Below, in pieces: positions 1-6,049 of a stretch of DNA of 7,205 nucleotides. Below the pieces are notes generated by a model, which was given only the letters and a program-made list of their open reading frames with translations, searched no databases and was not told the DNA's origin. The first letter of the stretch is position 1, and each line of letters begins with the position of its first letter. The translations under genes were made by a program, and so were the position numbers. Source of the stretch: Acidimicrobiaceae bacterium (GTDB lineage: Bacteria; Actinomycetota; Acidimicrobiia; Acidimicrobiales; MedAcidi-G1); the NCBI GenBank assembly GCA_003541675.1, contig DPMC01000151.1:1817-9021 (forward strand), given 5' to 3'.

Positions 1-123
1 GTTGATCGGGTCGTTCCATACCAGCACGATCCACGGTCGGTCGGTTGCCACGTCGTTATCGAGTTCCCGGTCGAGCCTGTGGTCCACGCCCGGCTGGTCG
101 ACTTCGATGGGAACTGGGCTCAT
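1..123 (-). CDS. clpS: ATP-dependent Clp protease adaptor ClpS (N-terminal part, cut by window edge)
   Basis: Only the first 41 codons are present, starting at ATG 123-121 and running off the left edge. The visible protein has a short acidic, disordered leader (about residues 1-28) and then PWIVLVWNDPIN (residues 30-41). This matches the start of the ClpS core, where a Trp-Xaa-Val-Xaa-Xaa-Xaa-Asn-Asp-Pro stretch opens the fold, in the style of actinobacterial ClpS. In the family, ClpS binds the N-domain of the ClpA/ClpC unfoldase and delivers N-degron substrates to ClpP in the cytoplasm. The substrate-binding pocket lies outside the window. The start codon overlaps the ctaA stop (ATGA, 123-120), and a GAGGTGG stretch just upstream can act as ribosome binding site. 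Translation is therefore probably coupled to ctaA. Identification rests on a short segment but the motif is distinctive. Confidence 0.82.
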   Translation of the reverse strand, partial: MSPVPIEVDQPGVDHRLDRELDNDVATDRPWIVLVWNDPIN

Positions 124-1052
124 CGGGCCACCTCGGGTGGAGTATCGGTGGCCAGCAGCCGGATTTTGACGACGACCATCCAGAACGCGGTGGCCCCTGC
201 AACGTGCAGGGCGACGAGAACCGCCGGAACCCCGGTGAAGTACTGGGTCCATCCGATGGTCGCCTGGGCGGCCACCACGGCAACCAGCCAACGAACAGAA
301 CGAGTCAGTGGCTGCCCGGGTGGCTCCCGTCGAGCGTGCGCCACGAGTGCCACGACCACCAGGAGGACGATGACCACCATGGTCCCGTGGACACGGGCCA
401 CATCCCGGATGGAGAATGGAAGCCGGGAAATCGGGTCGTCTCTACTCCCGGTGTGCGGGCCGGTGCCGGTTACCAGCGTCCCAGTGGACAGGACCACCAT
501 GGCCAACCCGGCGAGTAGGGCAGTGAGCGATCGGGTCCGGCGACGAACGGCCGGGAGCACCACCGACGATACGCGTGCATGGTCGCCAGCCAGGTGGTGG
601 AGCACCACGGCGTTCCACACCAGCACCATCGACAGGGCGAAGTGGCCCAACACCAGCCACGGGTTCAGGTGACTGAGGACCACGATGCCGCCCAGCACCA
701 CCTGGCCGATCACGCCAGCCACCAGCCCCCACGACCATCGTAGAAGGTCCGCACGTCGGGAAGTTCGGGCCATCGAGCCCAGCACGGCGGCGATTACCGC
801 CACCGAGACCAGCCCGGTGATCAACCGGTTGCCGAACTCCACCCAGCCGTGGAACTCGGCCTCGGGGACGAATCGGTCCTGCTCACAGGTTGGCCAGTCC
901 GAGCATCCGAGGCCCGACCCGGTGAGACGGACCGCGGCGCCGGTGACCACGATTGCGGCCAGCAAGACGAGCGCCACCCCGCAGATGCGGCGGTAGGCGT
1001 CGGGGGAGAGCCTGTGGGGAGAGGCTTGAGGGTCCGTGGCGTCGGCCGTCAC
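120..1052 (-). CDS. ctaA: Heme A synthase CtaA (COX15 family)
   Basis: A 310-residue polytopic membrane protein of normal CtaA length with about eight hydrophobic segments. CtaA oxidises the C8 methyl of heme O to a formyl group, giving heme A for aa3-type oxidases. Visible hallmarks are RLTGSGLGCSDWPTC (residues 42-56), with the conserved extracytoplasmic cysteine pair C50/C56, then EFGNR with E72 aligned to the essential Glu of Bacillus CtaA. Histidines H137 (LGHFALS), H222 (VHGTM) and H283 (ALHVAG) occupy three of the four conserved heme-ligand positions. The fourth (Bacillus His60) is N75 here; from memory EFGNR is usual in actinobacterial CtaA, so this is probably a lineage trait. The start is GTG 1052-1050 with a modest AGGGA upstream. 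The gene diverges from the dehydrogenase/ctaB genes, and its stop overlaps the clpS start by four bases. Confidence 0.95.
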   Translation of the reverse strand: MTADATDPQASPHRLSPDAYRRICGVALVLLAAIVVTGAAVRLTGSGLGCSDWPTCEQDRFVPEAEFHGWVEFGNRLITGLVSVAVIAAVLGSMARTSRRADLLRWSWGLVAGVIGQVVLGGIVVLSHLNPWLVLGHFALSMVLVWNAVVLHHLAGDHARVSSVVLPAVRRRTRSLTALLAGLAMVVLSTGTLVTGTGPHTGSRDDPISRLPFSIRDVARVHGTMVVIVLLVVVALVAHARREPPGQPLTRSVRWLVAVVAAQATIGWTQYFTGVPAVLVALHVAGATAFWMVVVKIRLLATDTPPEVAR

Positions 1053-1115
1053 GTCCCTGAGGCTACGAGCGGCCGTGGAGGGTACGAGCAGGACTGATAT
1101 CTAGGATCCGCGGTC
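1053..1115. promoter_or_regulatory. Divergent intergenic region between ctaA and the dehydrogenase gene
   Basis: These 63 bp must hold the signals for both divergent genes if each has its own promoter. On the plus strand TAGGAT (1102-1107) fits the loose actinobacterial TANNNT -10 pattern. Its AGGAT part also lies at Shine-Dalgarno distance from ATG 1116, so its role is ambiguous. A heptamer TACGAGC occurs twice in direct orientation (1064-1070 and 1083-1089), 19 bp apart; this could be an operator half-site pair or chance. No convincing -35 element is seen. Confidence 0.35.
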
Positions 1116-1970
1116 ATGGAGAACTCGATGCAGATTCGTGATGCAGTGGTGGTGGTGACCGGTGCCGCGAGCGGCATCGGCGAGGCCATGGTTGAACGGT
1201 TCGCGGCTGAAGGGGCGCGAGCCCTGGTGGCCGCTGATCGGGATTCGGCCGGCATCGAGGTCCTGGCCGAACGGGTGTCGGCGGGCGGCACGACCTGTGA
1301 GCCGGTCACCTGCGACGTGGCTGACGAGGTATCGGTGAAGGCGCTAGTTGACGGGACGGTGGAACGCCATGGCCGGATCGACCTGGTGGCGTCCAATGCC
1401 GGGTACGTCACGGTGGGTGGCCTCGAGGCCCCCGATGAAGAGATGCATCGCATGTTCGGTGTGCACGTCATGGCCCACCTGTACGCGGCCCGTTATGCCA
1501 TTCCCCACATGGTGGCCAATGGTGGCGGTCATCTGCTCAACACTTCCTCGGCGGCTGGGTTGCTGACCCAGATCGGGTCGCTCCACTATTCGGTTACCAA
1601 GAATGCTGCGGTGTCCCTGGCCGAGTGGATCAGCGTGACGTACGGGGACCGCGGGATTGGGGTGTCGGTTTTGTGCCCACAGGCCGTGGCCACCAACATC
1701 ACCACCAACAGCCCGACGGCCGACCTGATGCCGGGCGAGGGACCATCGGGAGCGGCGGCCGTCGATGGCGTGCTCACCGCTGCCGAACTCGCCGACACGG
1801 TTGTCGAGGCTCTGGCCGACGGGCGGTTCCACGTGCTCCCCCATCCGAACGTCGCGGAATACGTTCGCCGGAAGGGCGATGACGTGGACCGGTGGTTGGG
1901 TGGGATGCGACGCTTCCAGAGCCGGCTGTTTCCGGAGGGCCCGACGCCCGCGGACTGGCTGCTCGGCTGA
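1116..1970 (+). CDS. Short-chain dehydrogenase/reductase (classical SDR family), substrate unknown
   Basis: A 284-residue cytosolic protein with a Rossmann fold. TGAASGIG (15-22) is the dinucleotide-binding glycine motif. D41 at the end of the second strand suggests NAD(H) preference over NADP(H). NAG (94-96), NTSS (142-145) with S145 as catalytic serine, and YSVTK with Y158 and K162 complete most of the active site. The fourth catalytic residue, normally Asn in the V-N-x-x-G/A stretch, is H117 (VHVMAH). After the catalytic Lys the usual PG motif reads PQAVATNI, and the C-terminus after about residue 255 is family-specific. The substrate cannot be told from sequence. It lies between ctaA and ctaB, 45 bp before ctaB, but nothing visible ties it to heme or oxidase biogenesis; co-location may be incidental. 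The ATG at 1116 has AGGAT eight bases upstream and places the glycine motif at the usual distance. Confidence 0.9.
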   Translation: MENSMQIRDAVVVVTGAASGIGEAMVERFAAEGARALVAADRDSAGIEVLAERVSAGGTTCEPVTCDVADEVSVKALVDGTVERHGRIDLVASNAGYVTVGGLEAPDEEMHRMFGVHVMAHLYAARYAIPHMVANGGGHLLNTSSAAGLLTQIGSLHYSVTKNAAVSLAEWISVTYGDRGIGVSVLCPQAVATNITTNSPTADLMPGEGPSGAAAVDGVLTAAELADTVVEALADGRFHVLPHPNVAEYVRRKGDDVDRWLGGMRRFQSRLFPEGPTPADWLLG

Positions 1971-2001
1971 CTTGAGACGGTTCGGATGGACCGGCCCACC
2001 T

Positions 2002-2009
2002 CCTAGCCT
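2002..2009 (+). promoter_or_regulatory. Putative -10 element for ctaB (CCTAGCCT)
   Basis: TAGCCT (2004-2009) fits TANNNT and ends six bases before the GTG start of ctaB, so a transcript from it would be leaderless or nearly so. No Shine-Dalgarno sequence precedes the GTG, which agrees with leaderless translation. The same octamer recurs at 3081-3088 before the subunit-I-like gene. The -35 region is weak (TTCGGA, 1981-1986, at 17-bp spacing). Confidence 0.35.
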
Positions 2010-2015
2010 GAGCCG

Positions 2016-2951
2016 GTGCGCGTCCACTCTTCTCGTCCCAGCGGTCGTCCTTCCGGCGATCCGATCCCTGTGACTGGTGGTCCGTTCTCCCGACGGCAGA
2101 AGTTGGTGGGCTACGTGGCCCTCACCAAGCCGAGGATCATTGAACTCCTCCTGGTCACCACGGTGCCGACCATGTTCGTGGCCGAGCGCGGTGTGCCGTC
2201 GATCTGGCTGATGGTGGCCACCATGGTCGGCGGGACGTTGGCTGCGGGTGGCGCTAACGCCGTGAACATGGTGGTCGATCGTGACATCGACAGCCTCATG
2301 GAGCGGACCATGCATCGCCCGCTGGTACGGGGCGTCATGTCGCCGCGGGCGGCACTCACCTTCGCCGTGGTCATTGAGGTGGTCGCCTTCGTCTGGTTGT
2401 TTGCCACCGTCAACCTCCTCAGCGCTGCGTTAGCAGCGTCGGCCACCTTCTTCTACGTGTTCGTCTACACGTTGTGGCTCAAACGCACGACGACGCAGAA
2501 CATCGTGATCGGTGGGGCGGCAGGGGCCGTACCGGTGCTGGTCGGATGGTCGGCGGTGACGAATTCGTTGGCGTGGTCACCGGTCATCCTGTTCCTGTTG
2601 ATCTTCTTCTGGACGCCACCCCACTTCTGGGCACTGGCCATCAAGTATCGGGATGACTACGAGGCGGCTTCCGTCCCCATGCTCCCGTCGGTAGTGAGCA
2701 TTGAGGAAACGGTCCGAAAGATGGCCTTCTACACGGTGGTTTTGGTCGTGCTCACCGTGGTCTTCTCGCCGGTGGCCGACATGGGTGCCGTGTACCTAGT
2801 CTCGGCGTTGATCCTGGGTGCGGTCTTCGGGGTCATGGTGGAGGCGGTTCGACGTCGCCCGACCGAGCAAACGGCGATGCGATTGTTCTCCTTTTCGATC
2901 ACCTACCTAACGCTGCTCTTCGGAGCCATGGTGATCGACGTTCTGGTCTGA
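2016..2951 (+). CDS. ctaB: Protoheme IX farnesyltransferase (heme O synthase) CtaB
   Basis: A 311-residue integral membrane prenyltransferase of the UbiA/COX10 family. It transfers a farnesyl group from farnesyl diphosphate to the 2-vinyl of protoheme IX, giving heme O, the substrate of CtaA. Visible motifs are TKPR (37-40), the first Asp-rich motif with N84, D88 and D92 (NMVVDRDID), MHRPL (99-103), YTLWLKR (151-157), and the second motif around KYRDDY with VPMLP (210-224). About nine hydrophobic segments follow the polar leader. The start taken is GTG 2016, which gives a roughly 27-residue basic leader before the family core. An in-frame GTG at 2070 (VTGGPF) is a possible alternative and would still retain the whole core. 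It lies 45 bp after the dehydrogenase gene and shares its strand. Function is secure; the exact start is not. Confidence 0.95.
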   Translation: MRVHSSRPSGRPSGDPIPVTGGPFSRRQKLVGYVALTKPRIIELLLVTTVPTMFVAERGVPSIWLMVATMVGGTLAAGGANAVNMVVDRDIDSLMERTMHRPLVRGVMSPRAALTFAVVIEVVAFVWLFATVNLLSAALAASATFFYVFVYTLWLKRTTTQNIVIGGAAGAVPVLVGWSAVTNSLAWSPVILFLLIFFWTPPHFWALAIKYRDDYEAASVPMLPSVVSIEETVRKMAFYTVVLVVLTVVFSPVADMGAVYLVSALILGAVFGVMVEAVRRRPTEQTAMRLFSFSITYLTLLFGAMVIDVLV

Positions 2952-3158
2952 CATCGGGCCGGTTGCCGGACTGGAGGGACCTGTTGGGGGCTGCCTGGTT
3001 TTCTCCGTTCGAGTCAGATCGCCGACCCGGGGCCGACTAGATTGCCCGTTCGTGCGGGTGCCGGAATCTCTGACGATTCGCCTAGCCTCGTGTGGTCCGG
3101 GCTTCTCCGGATCGTTGCACGAGGGCATCGCACGAGCCCACCGAACGAAGAAGCTTCG
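2952..3158 (+). promoter_or_regulatory. Non-coding leader between ctaB and the subunit-I-like gene
   Basis: This 207-bp gap is the longest in the window and probably carries a promoter for the downstream oxidase genes. Two TANNNT -10 candidates are seen: TAGATT (3038-3043) and TAGCCT (3083-3088, inside the octamer CCTAGCCT also found before ctaB). From the second, the leader would be about 65 nt. That leader contains a small inverted repeat TCCGG-GCTTCT-CCGGA (3096-3111) and an imperfect 13-bp tandem repeat starting with GCACGAG (3117 and 3130). GCCGAC is repeated at 3021 and 3032. No hairpin followed by a T-run good enough to call a terminator for ctaB was found; a TTTT at 2999-3002 lacks a convincing stem. 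Confidence 0.45.
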
Positions 3159-4670
3159 ATGACGACGACTGATACCGCCGCCGCCTCCGATCCATCCCCG
3201 ACTGCTCTGGAGGAGGCCGTCACCTCCACTGATCCGAACACCCTGTCGCGGGTGTGGGGCTTCGGCGGCATGACGTCGGTGCTCTTGGGGGCCATTGCCG
3301 GCCTGCTGGTCAGCTTCGAGCGACTCGACCTCGCTTCGGCGGACGTGTTCTCTTCGGCCGACGAGATGTTCCAGTTCTGGTCCGCTCACCGGGTCGCCCT
3401 AGTGCTGCTCGGCGTCCTGCCAGCATTGATGGGCCTCGCCACCACCGTGGTTCCCCGTCAGTGCGGCGGTTCGCTGCTATTTCCCCGGGCCGCCGCGTTG
3501 GCCTGCTGGACTTGGTTGATCGGCGCCGTCATGACCGTTGCCGGATTCCTCGTCGACGGCGGTCTCGGCACCCCGGGTGGGGCCGGCCAACGACAGGCCA
3601 CCGCCCTGACCCTCATGGGCCTGCTTCTGGTCATCGGGGGCCTGCTGCTGGCCTCGGTCTGCGTGATGACCACCATCGTTTCTGGTCGGGTCGCCGGTAC
3701 GGGCCTTCGGGACCTTCCTTTCACCGCCTGGACCACGCTGGTTGCCGCCACGATCTGGACGGGGATGCTGCCGGTACTGGCCGCCAACGCGGTGCTGGCC
3801 TACGTCGACCTCCGGGGTCGCCCGGCCCTCTGGTTCGGTGCCGAGGACGCCATCTGGGAGCAGCTCTCTTGGATGTTCACCCATCCGGCGGTCTATGTGC
3901 TGGCCTTGCCGGTCATCGGCATCGCCCTGGACGTCCTGGCGCGGGCCACTGGGGTCACCCAGTCCAATCGTGACGTCCTGCTGGTGGCCACCGCGGCCTT
4001 CGGCTTCCTGTCCTTCGGCGCCTTCGCTCAGACCTTCTTCGACACGCCGGGTACACCGGTCCGTGAAGAGGCGTTGTCGGTCGTGGCCGCCTTCGCCATC
4101 GTGCCGGTTGCCTTGGCCATCCTCGGTGGCGTTGCCGACACGCTTCGCCGGGGTGCCTCCAATCTGGGTTCGAAGCCCCCCGCCGAAGCCGTGGTGGCTC
4201 TCGTGGCCGTGCTGCTGGTCGTGGTCGGCACCGTCATCGGTGCCGTGCACGTCATCGCCCCACTGGATCTGCTCGGTACCGCTGTCGAAGGCGCCAACTT
4301 CACCTTTGTAGTCGGTGCTGCCGTCCTGGGAGTAGGTGCAGGCTTCCACCACTGGGGTGATGACATCGTCGGCCCGGGCGCCCGTCCCGGTCTGTTCCTC
4401 CTCGGTGGGTTGGCCCTCGCATTCGGTGTTGTCCTGAGCGGAGCTACAGACCTGATCAGTGGCCTGCTCAACCAGAACGACTTCACCGGGGTCACCATCT
4501 CCGCAGCCGGTCATCCGAACTCCGGAGTCGACGCCTTGAACCTGGTCTCGATGCTTGGCTCACTGGCTGTCGTGGCCGGCCTGGCGGTCTGGATGATCGC
4601 CGGAGCCCTTCATATGGCCACCGCCCAGAGTGCCAGTGGGGCCACCGTTCAGGAGAAGGGCGCCGCATGA
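3159..4670 (+). CDS. Cytochrome c oxidase subunit I homologue lacking most metal ligands (putative non-catalytic)
   Basis: A 503-residue protein with about 12 hydrophobic segments, the size and topology of heme-copper oxidase subunit I. Family landmarks are clear: SAHRVAL then VVP and LFPR (75-110) around the helix II heme a histidine H77, a GLRDLPFTAW and LPVLAA stretch (182-209), and WMFTHPAVYVL (238-248) with CuB ligand H242 and Y246. Key residues are missing. The CuB histidine pair (WAHHMF in the family) is FAQTFF, Q291/T292. The heme a3 and heme a histidines (AHFHYV) are ANFTFV, N380/T382. The HPEVY glutamate is A244, and the K-channel lysine aligns with A320. It should be unable to form the CuB/heme a3 oxygen-reducing site. 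ATG 3159 is chosen for its AG-rich upstream stretch (GAAGAAG); an in-frame TTG at 3042 would add 39 unlikely residues. Its stop overlaps the next start (ATGA). The role may be structural, assembly or regulatory; this is inference. Confidence 0.85.
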   Translation: MTTTDTAAASDPSPTALEEAVTSTDPNTLSRVWGFGGMTSVLLGAIAGLLVSFERLDLASADVFSSADEMFQFWSAHRVALVLLGVLPALMGLATTVVPRQCGGSLLFPRAAALACWTWLIGAVMTVAGFLVDGGLGTPGGAGQRQATALTLMGLLLVIGGLLLASVCVMTTIVSGRVAGTGLRDLPFTAWTTLVAATIWTGMLPVLAANAVLAYVDLRGRPALWFGAEDAIWEQLSWMFTHPAVYVLALPVIGIALDVLARATGVTQSNRDVLLVATAAFGFLSFGAFAQTFFDTPGTPVREEALSVVAAFAIVPVALAILGGVADTLRRGASNLGSKPPAEAVVALVAVLLVVVGTVIGAVHVIAPLDLLGTAVEGANFTFVVGAAVLGVGAGFHHWGDDIVGPGARPGLFLLGGLALAFGVVLSGATDLISGLLNQNDFTGVTISAAGHPNSGVDALNLVSMLGSLAVVAGLAVWMIAGALHMATAQSASGATVQEKGAA

Positions 4671-5248
4671 TGGCCTCCACCGTCCCCGCCGCCCCGACCC
4701 GTCCGCGGACTCTGGTGATTGCCTCGGCATTCGGGACAGGCAGCGTTCTCATGTACTTCGGCGGCCTGTTCGCCGTCTACTTCTCCATTCGGGCCGACGC
4801 CCTGGCCTGGGGCAGTCAGTGGTACCCCGAGGGAGCCATCCAGTTGGTGCCCGGCGGAATGAACATGACCACGCTGGCCCTGTCCGCCATCACCATGGCG
4901 TGGGCCGTTCAGGCTGTCCTGAATGACGACCGGGTCCACGCCATGATCGCCATGGCGCTCACCGCGGTCCTCGGGATCGCCATGGTCAACCAGACCGTCT
5001 TCTACTTCATGGACATCGGTTTGCCCATCGACGCCAGCGAGGCGGCGACGATGTTGTACGTCATCGTCGGCTCGCACCTCGTCATGGTGGCCGTCGGTGT
5101 GCTCTGGCTCGGGATGCTCCTCCTGCGAACCCTGGGTGGGCAGGACACCAACCGGCATCGGGACCTTGTCTCGGCGGCGGCCCTCTACTGGTATGCCACG
5201 GTGGCCGTGTATTCGGTCATCTGGGTCGGCATCTACATCGCCAAGTAG
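4667..5248 (+). CDS. Cytochrome c oxidase subunit III-like protein with altered signature residues
   Basis: A 193-residue, five-helix membrane protein, the size of short bacterial subunit III. Helices lie at about 17-40, 65-85, 91-113, 129-153 and 170-192. The SVLMYFGGLFAVYFSIR stretch (26-42) lines up with the family's SELMFFAGLFAMYFTIR-type motif. WYPEG followed by NMTTLALSAITMAWAV matches the WPPPG and second-helix region, GSHLVM (135-140) matches the GFHGLH motif, and ALYWY (172-176) matches the YWHFVD motif. The conserved Glu of the first motif is V27, the second His of GFHGLH is M140, and the His of YWH is Y176. In canonical oxidases subunit III stabilises subunit I; this one is presumably the partner of the preceding degenerate subunit I. 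Its ATG overlaps that gene's stop, with AGGAGAAGGG (4651-4660) as ribosome binding site. A second ATG follows directly at 4670. Confidence 0.82.
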   Translation: MMASTVPAAPTRPRTLVIASAFGTGSVLMYFGGLFAVYFSIRADALAWGSQWYPEGAIQLVPGGMNMTTLALSAITMAWAVQAVLNDDRVHAMIAMALTAVLGIAMVNQTVFYFMDIGLPIDASEAATMLYVIVGSHLVMVAVGVLWLGMLLLRTLGGQDTNRHRDLVSAAALYWYATVAVYSVIWVGIYIAK

Positions 5249-5263
5249 CGGCGGGAGATCGAC

Positions 5264-6049
5264 ATGCTCACCACTGGCTTCAAACTCTGGTTCGGCTTCG
5301 CCATGGCCGTCGCGCTGGCGGCCGTGTTCGCCGGGTACACCTCGGGTGCGACCGAGACCGGGCCCCTCTCCATCGGCTGGAAGGGTGGCGTGGGCAACCA
5401 TGTCTCCTACACCATCTTGATCTTCGCATCCGGTGTGCTGGCCATGTTTGGCCTTGTCGCCGTGGCCTTCCGTGACGGGGACGCCGAGGCACAGGCCGAG
5501 GTACTGGGTTTGGACGAAGCCCCGGTCGGTCAGGTAGCCGTCGGCAACTCGCTGTGGCCGGTCTTCGGTGCGCTCGGTATCGGCGTCATCGGCGTAGGGC
5601 TGGTCGTCAACTCCGCGATCTTCGTTCTGGGTCTGGTCATCGTGGCCGCCATTGGCATCGAGTGGACCATGACCAACTGGTCTGAGAAGGTCTCCGGTGA
5701 TCCCGAGGCCAACGCTGAGGCCCGTGAGAACCTCATGCGCCCCATCGAGATTCCAATCCTCGGTGCGGCCGGCGTGGCCGTCCTCGTGCTGGCCGTTTCC
5801 CGGGTGCTGCTCGCCTCATCGGTGACCGGTGCCGTCTGGGTGGCTACCGCTGTCGGCCTGGCCATCTTCGGGTTGGCCGTCCTGATCAGCCGCCGCCCCG
5901 AGATGCCGCGTTCGACTGTCCGGGTCATACTGTTCGCAGGCATCACGGTCGTTCTCATCCTCGGCATCGTCACCGCGGTTAGCGGTGAACGCGAGTTCCA
6001 CCACAAGGGTGGCGGAGTCCACCAAGACGATGCGGAGGCGGACCATTGA
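5264..6049 (+). CDS. Seven-helix membrane protein of the oxidase cluster, function unknown
   Basis: A 261-residue polytopic protein with likely membrane segments at about 5-25, 46-69, 97-116, 117-135, 161-184, 187-208 and 219-240. A hydrophilic loop (about 136-160) is rich in Glu, Asn and Arg, and the C-terminal tail is His/Asp-rich (HHKGG to the final DH). The pair of helices starting LWPVFGALGIG (98-108) and ending GIEWTMTNW resembles the two-helix unit of actinobacterial oxidase subunit IV (CtaF) and similar hairpins in oxidase and bc1 subunits. The rest is not recognised. The tail could bind metal, but no defined site such as a CopC, Sco or CtaG motif is seen. It lies 15 bp after the subunit-III-like gene with GGGAG (5253-5257) before its ATG, and its stop overlaps the ctaC start. 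It is most likely an oxidase accessory or small-subunit fusion; this is inference from context. Confidence 0.7.
   Translation: MLTTGFKLWFGFAMAVALAAVFAGYTSGATETGPLSIGWKGGVGNHVSYTILIFASGVLAMFGLVAVAFRDGDAEAQAEVLGLDEAPVGQVAVGNSLWPVFGALGIGVIGVGLVVNSAIFVLGLVIVAAIGIEWTMTNWSEKVSGDPEANAEARENLMRPIEIPILGAAGVAVLVLAVSRVLLASSVTGAVWVATAVGLAIFGLAVLISRRPEMPRSTVRVILFAGITVVLILGIVTAVSGEREFHHKGGGVHQDDAEADH
6034..6048 (+). promoter_or_regulatory. Ribosome binding site that fixes the TTG start of ctaC
   Basis: GGAGG at 6034-6038 lies seven bases before TTG 6046-6048. It sits inside the last codons of the preceding gene, whose TGA (6047-6049) overlaps the TTG. In-frame stops occur a short way upstream, and no ATG or GTG lies between them and the TTG. 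This start also gives a proper lipoprotein signal peptide. Confidence 0.75.

Noticed and set aside
1344..2315. A 323-codon open frame on the minus strand opposite the dehydrogenase and the start of ctaB
   Set aside because: It is rich in His, Arg and Gly with no hydrophobic pattern or family motif, and two well-identified genes lie opposite. High GC content opens such antisense frames.
2952..3010. Possible rho-independent terminator after ctaB
   Set aside because: A TTTT run (2999-3002) and GC-rich sequence are present, but no stem of useful length directly precedes the T-run.
3042..3158. N-terminal extension of the subunit-I-like protein from TTG 3042
   Set aside because: The extra 39 residues have no family counterpart and span candidate -10 elements. 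The ATG at 3159 has an AG-rich upstream stretch and a sensible leader.
3477..4514. A 345-codon open frame on the minus strand opposite the subunit-I-like gene
   Set aside because: Composition is Gly/Asp/Gln/Arg-rich low complexity typical of antisense translation, while the plus strand has a clear 12-helix homologue.
3159..4670. Frameshift or sequencing error as the cause of the missing histidines in the subunit-I-like protein
   Set aside because: Family motifs run in the same frame on both sides of each lost ligand (for example the F-A-Q-T-F-F and A-N-F-T-F-V contexts), so these are substitutions, not shifts.
4649..5401. A 250-codon minus-strand frame opposite the subunit-III-like gene
   Set aside because: No recognisable domain, biased composition, and the plus-strand gene has family motifs and a good ribosome binding site.
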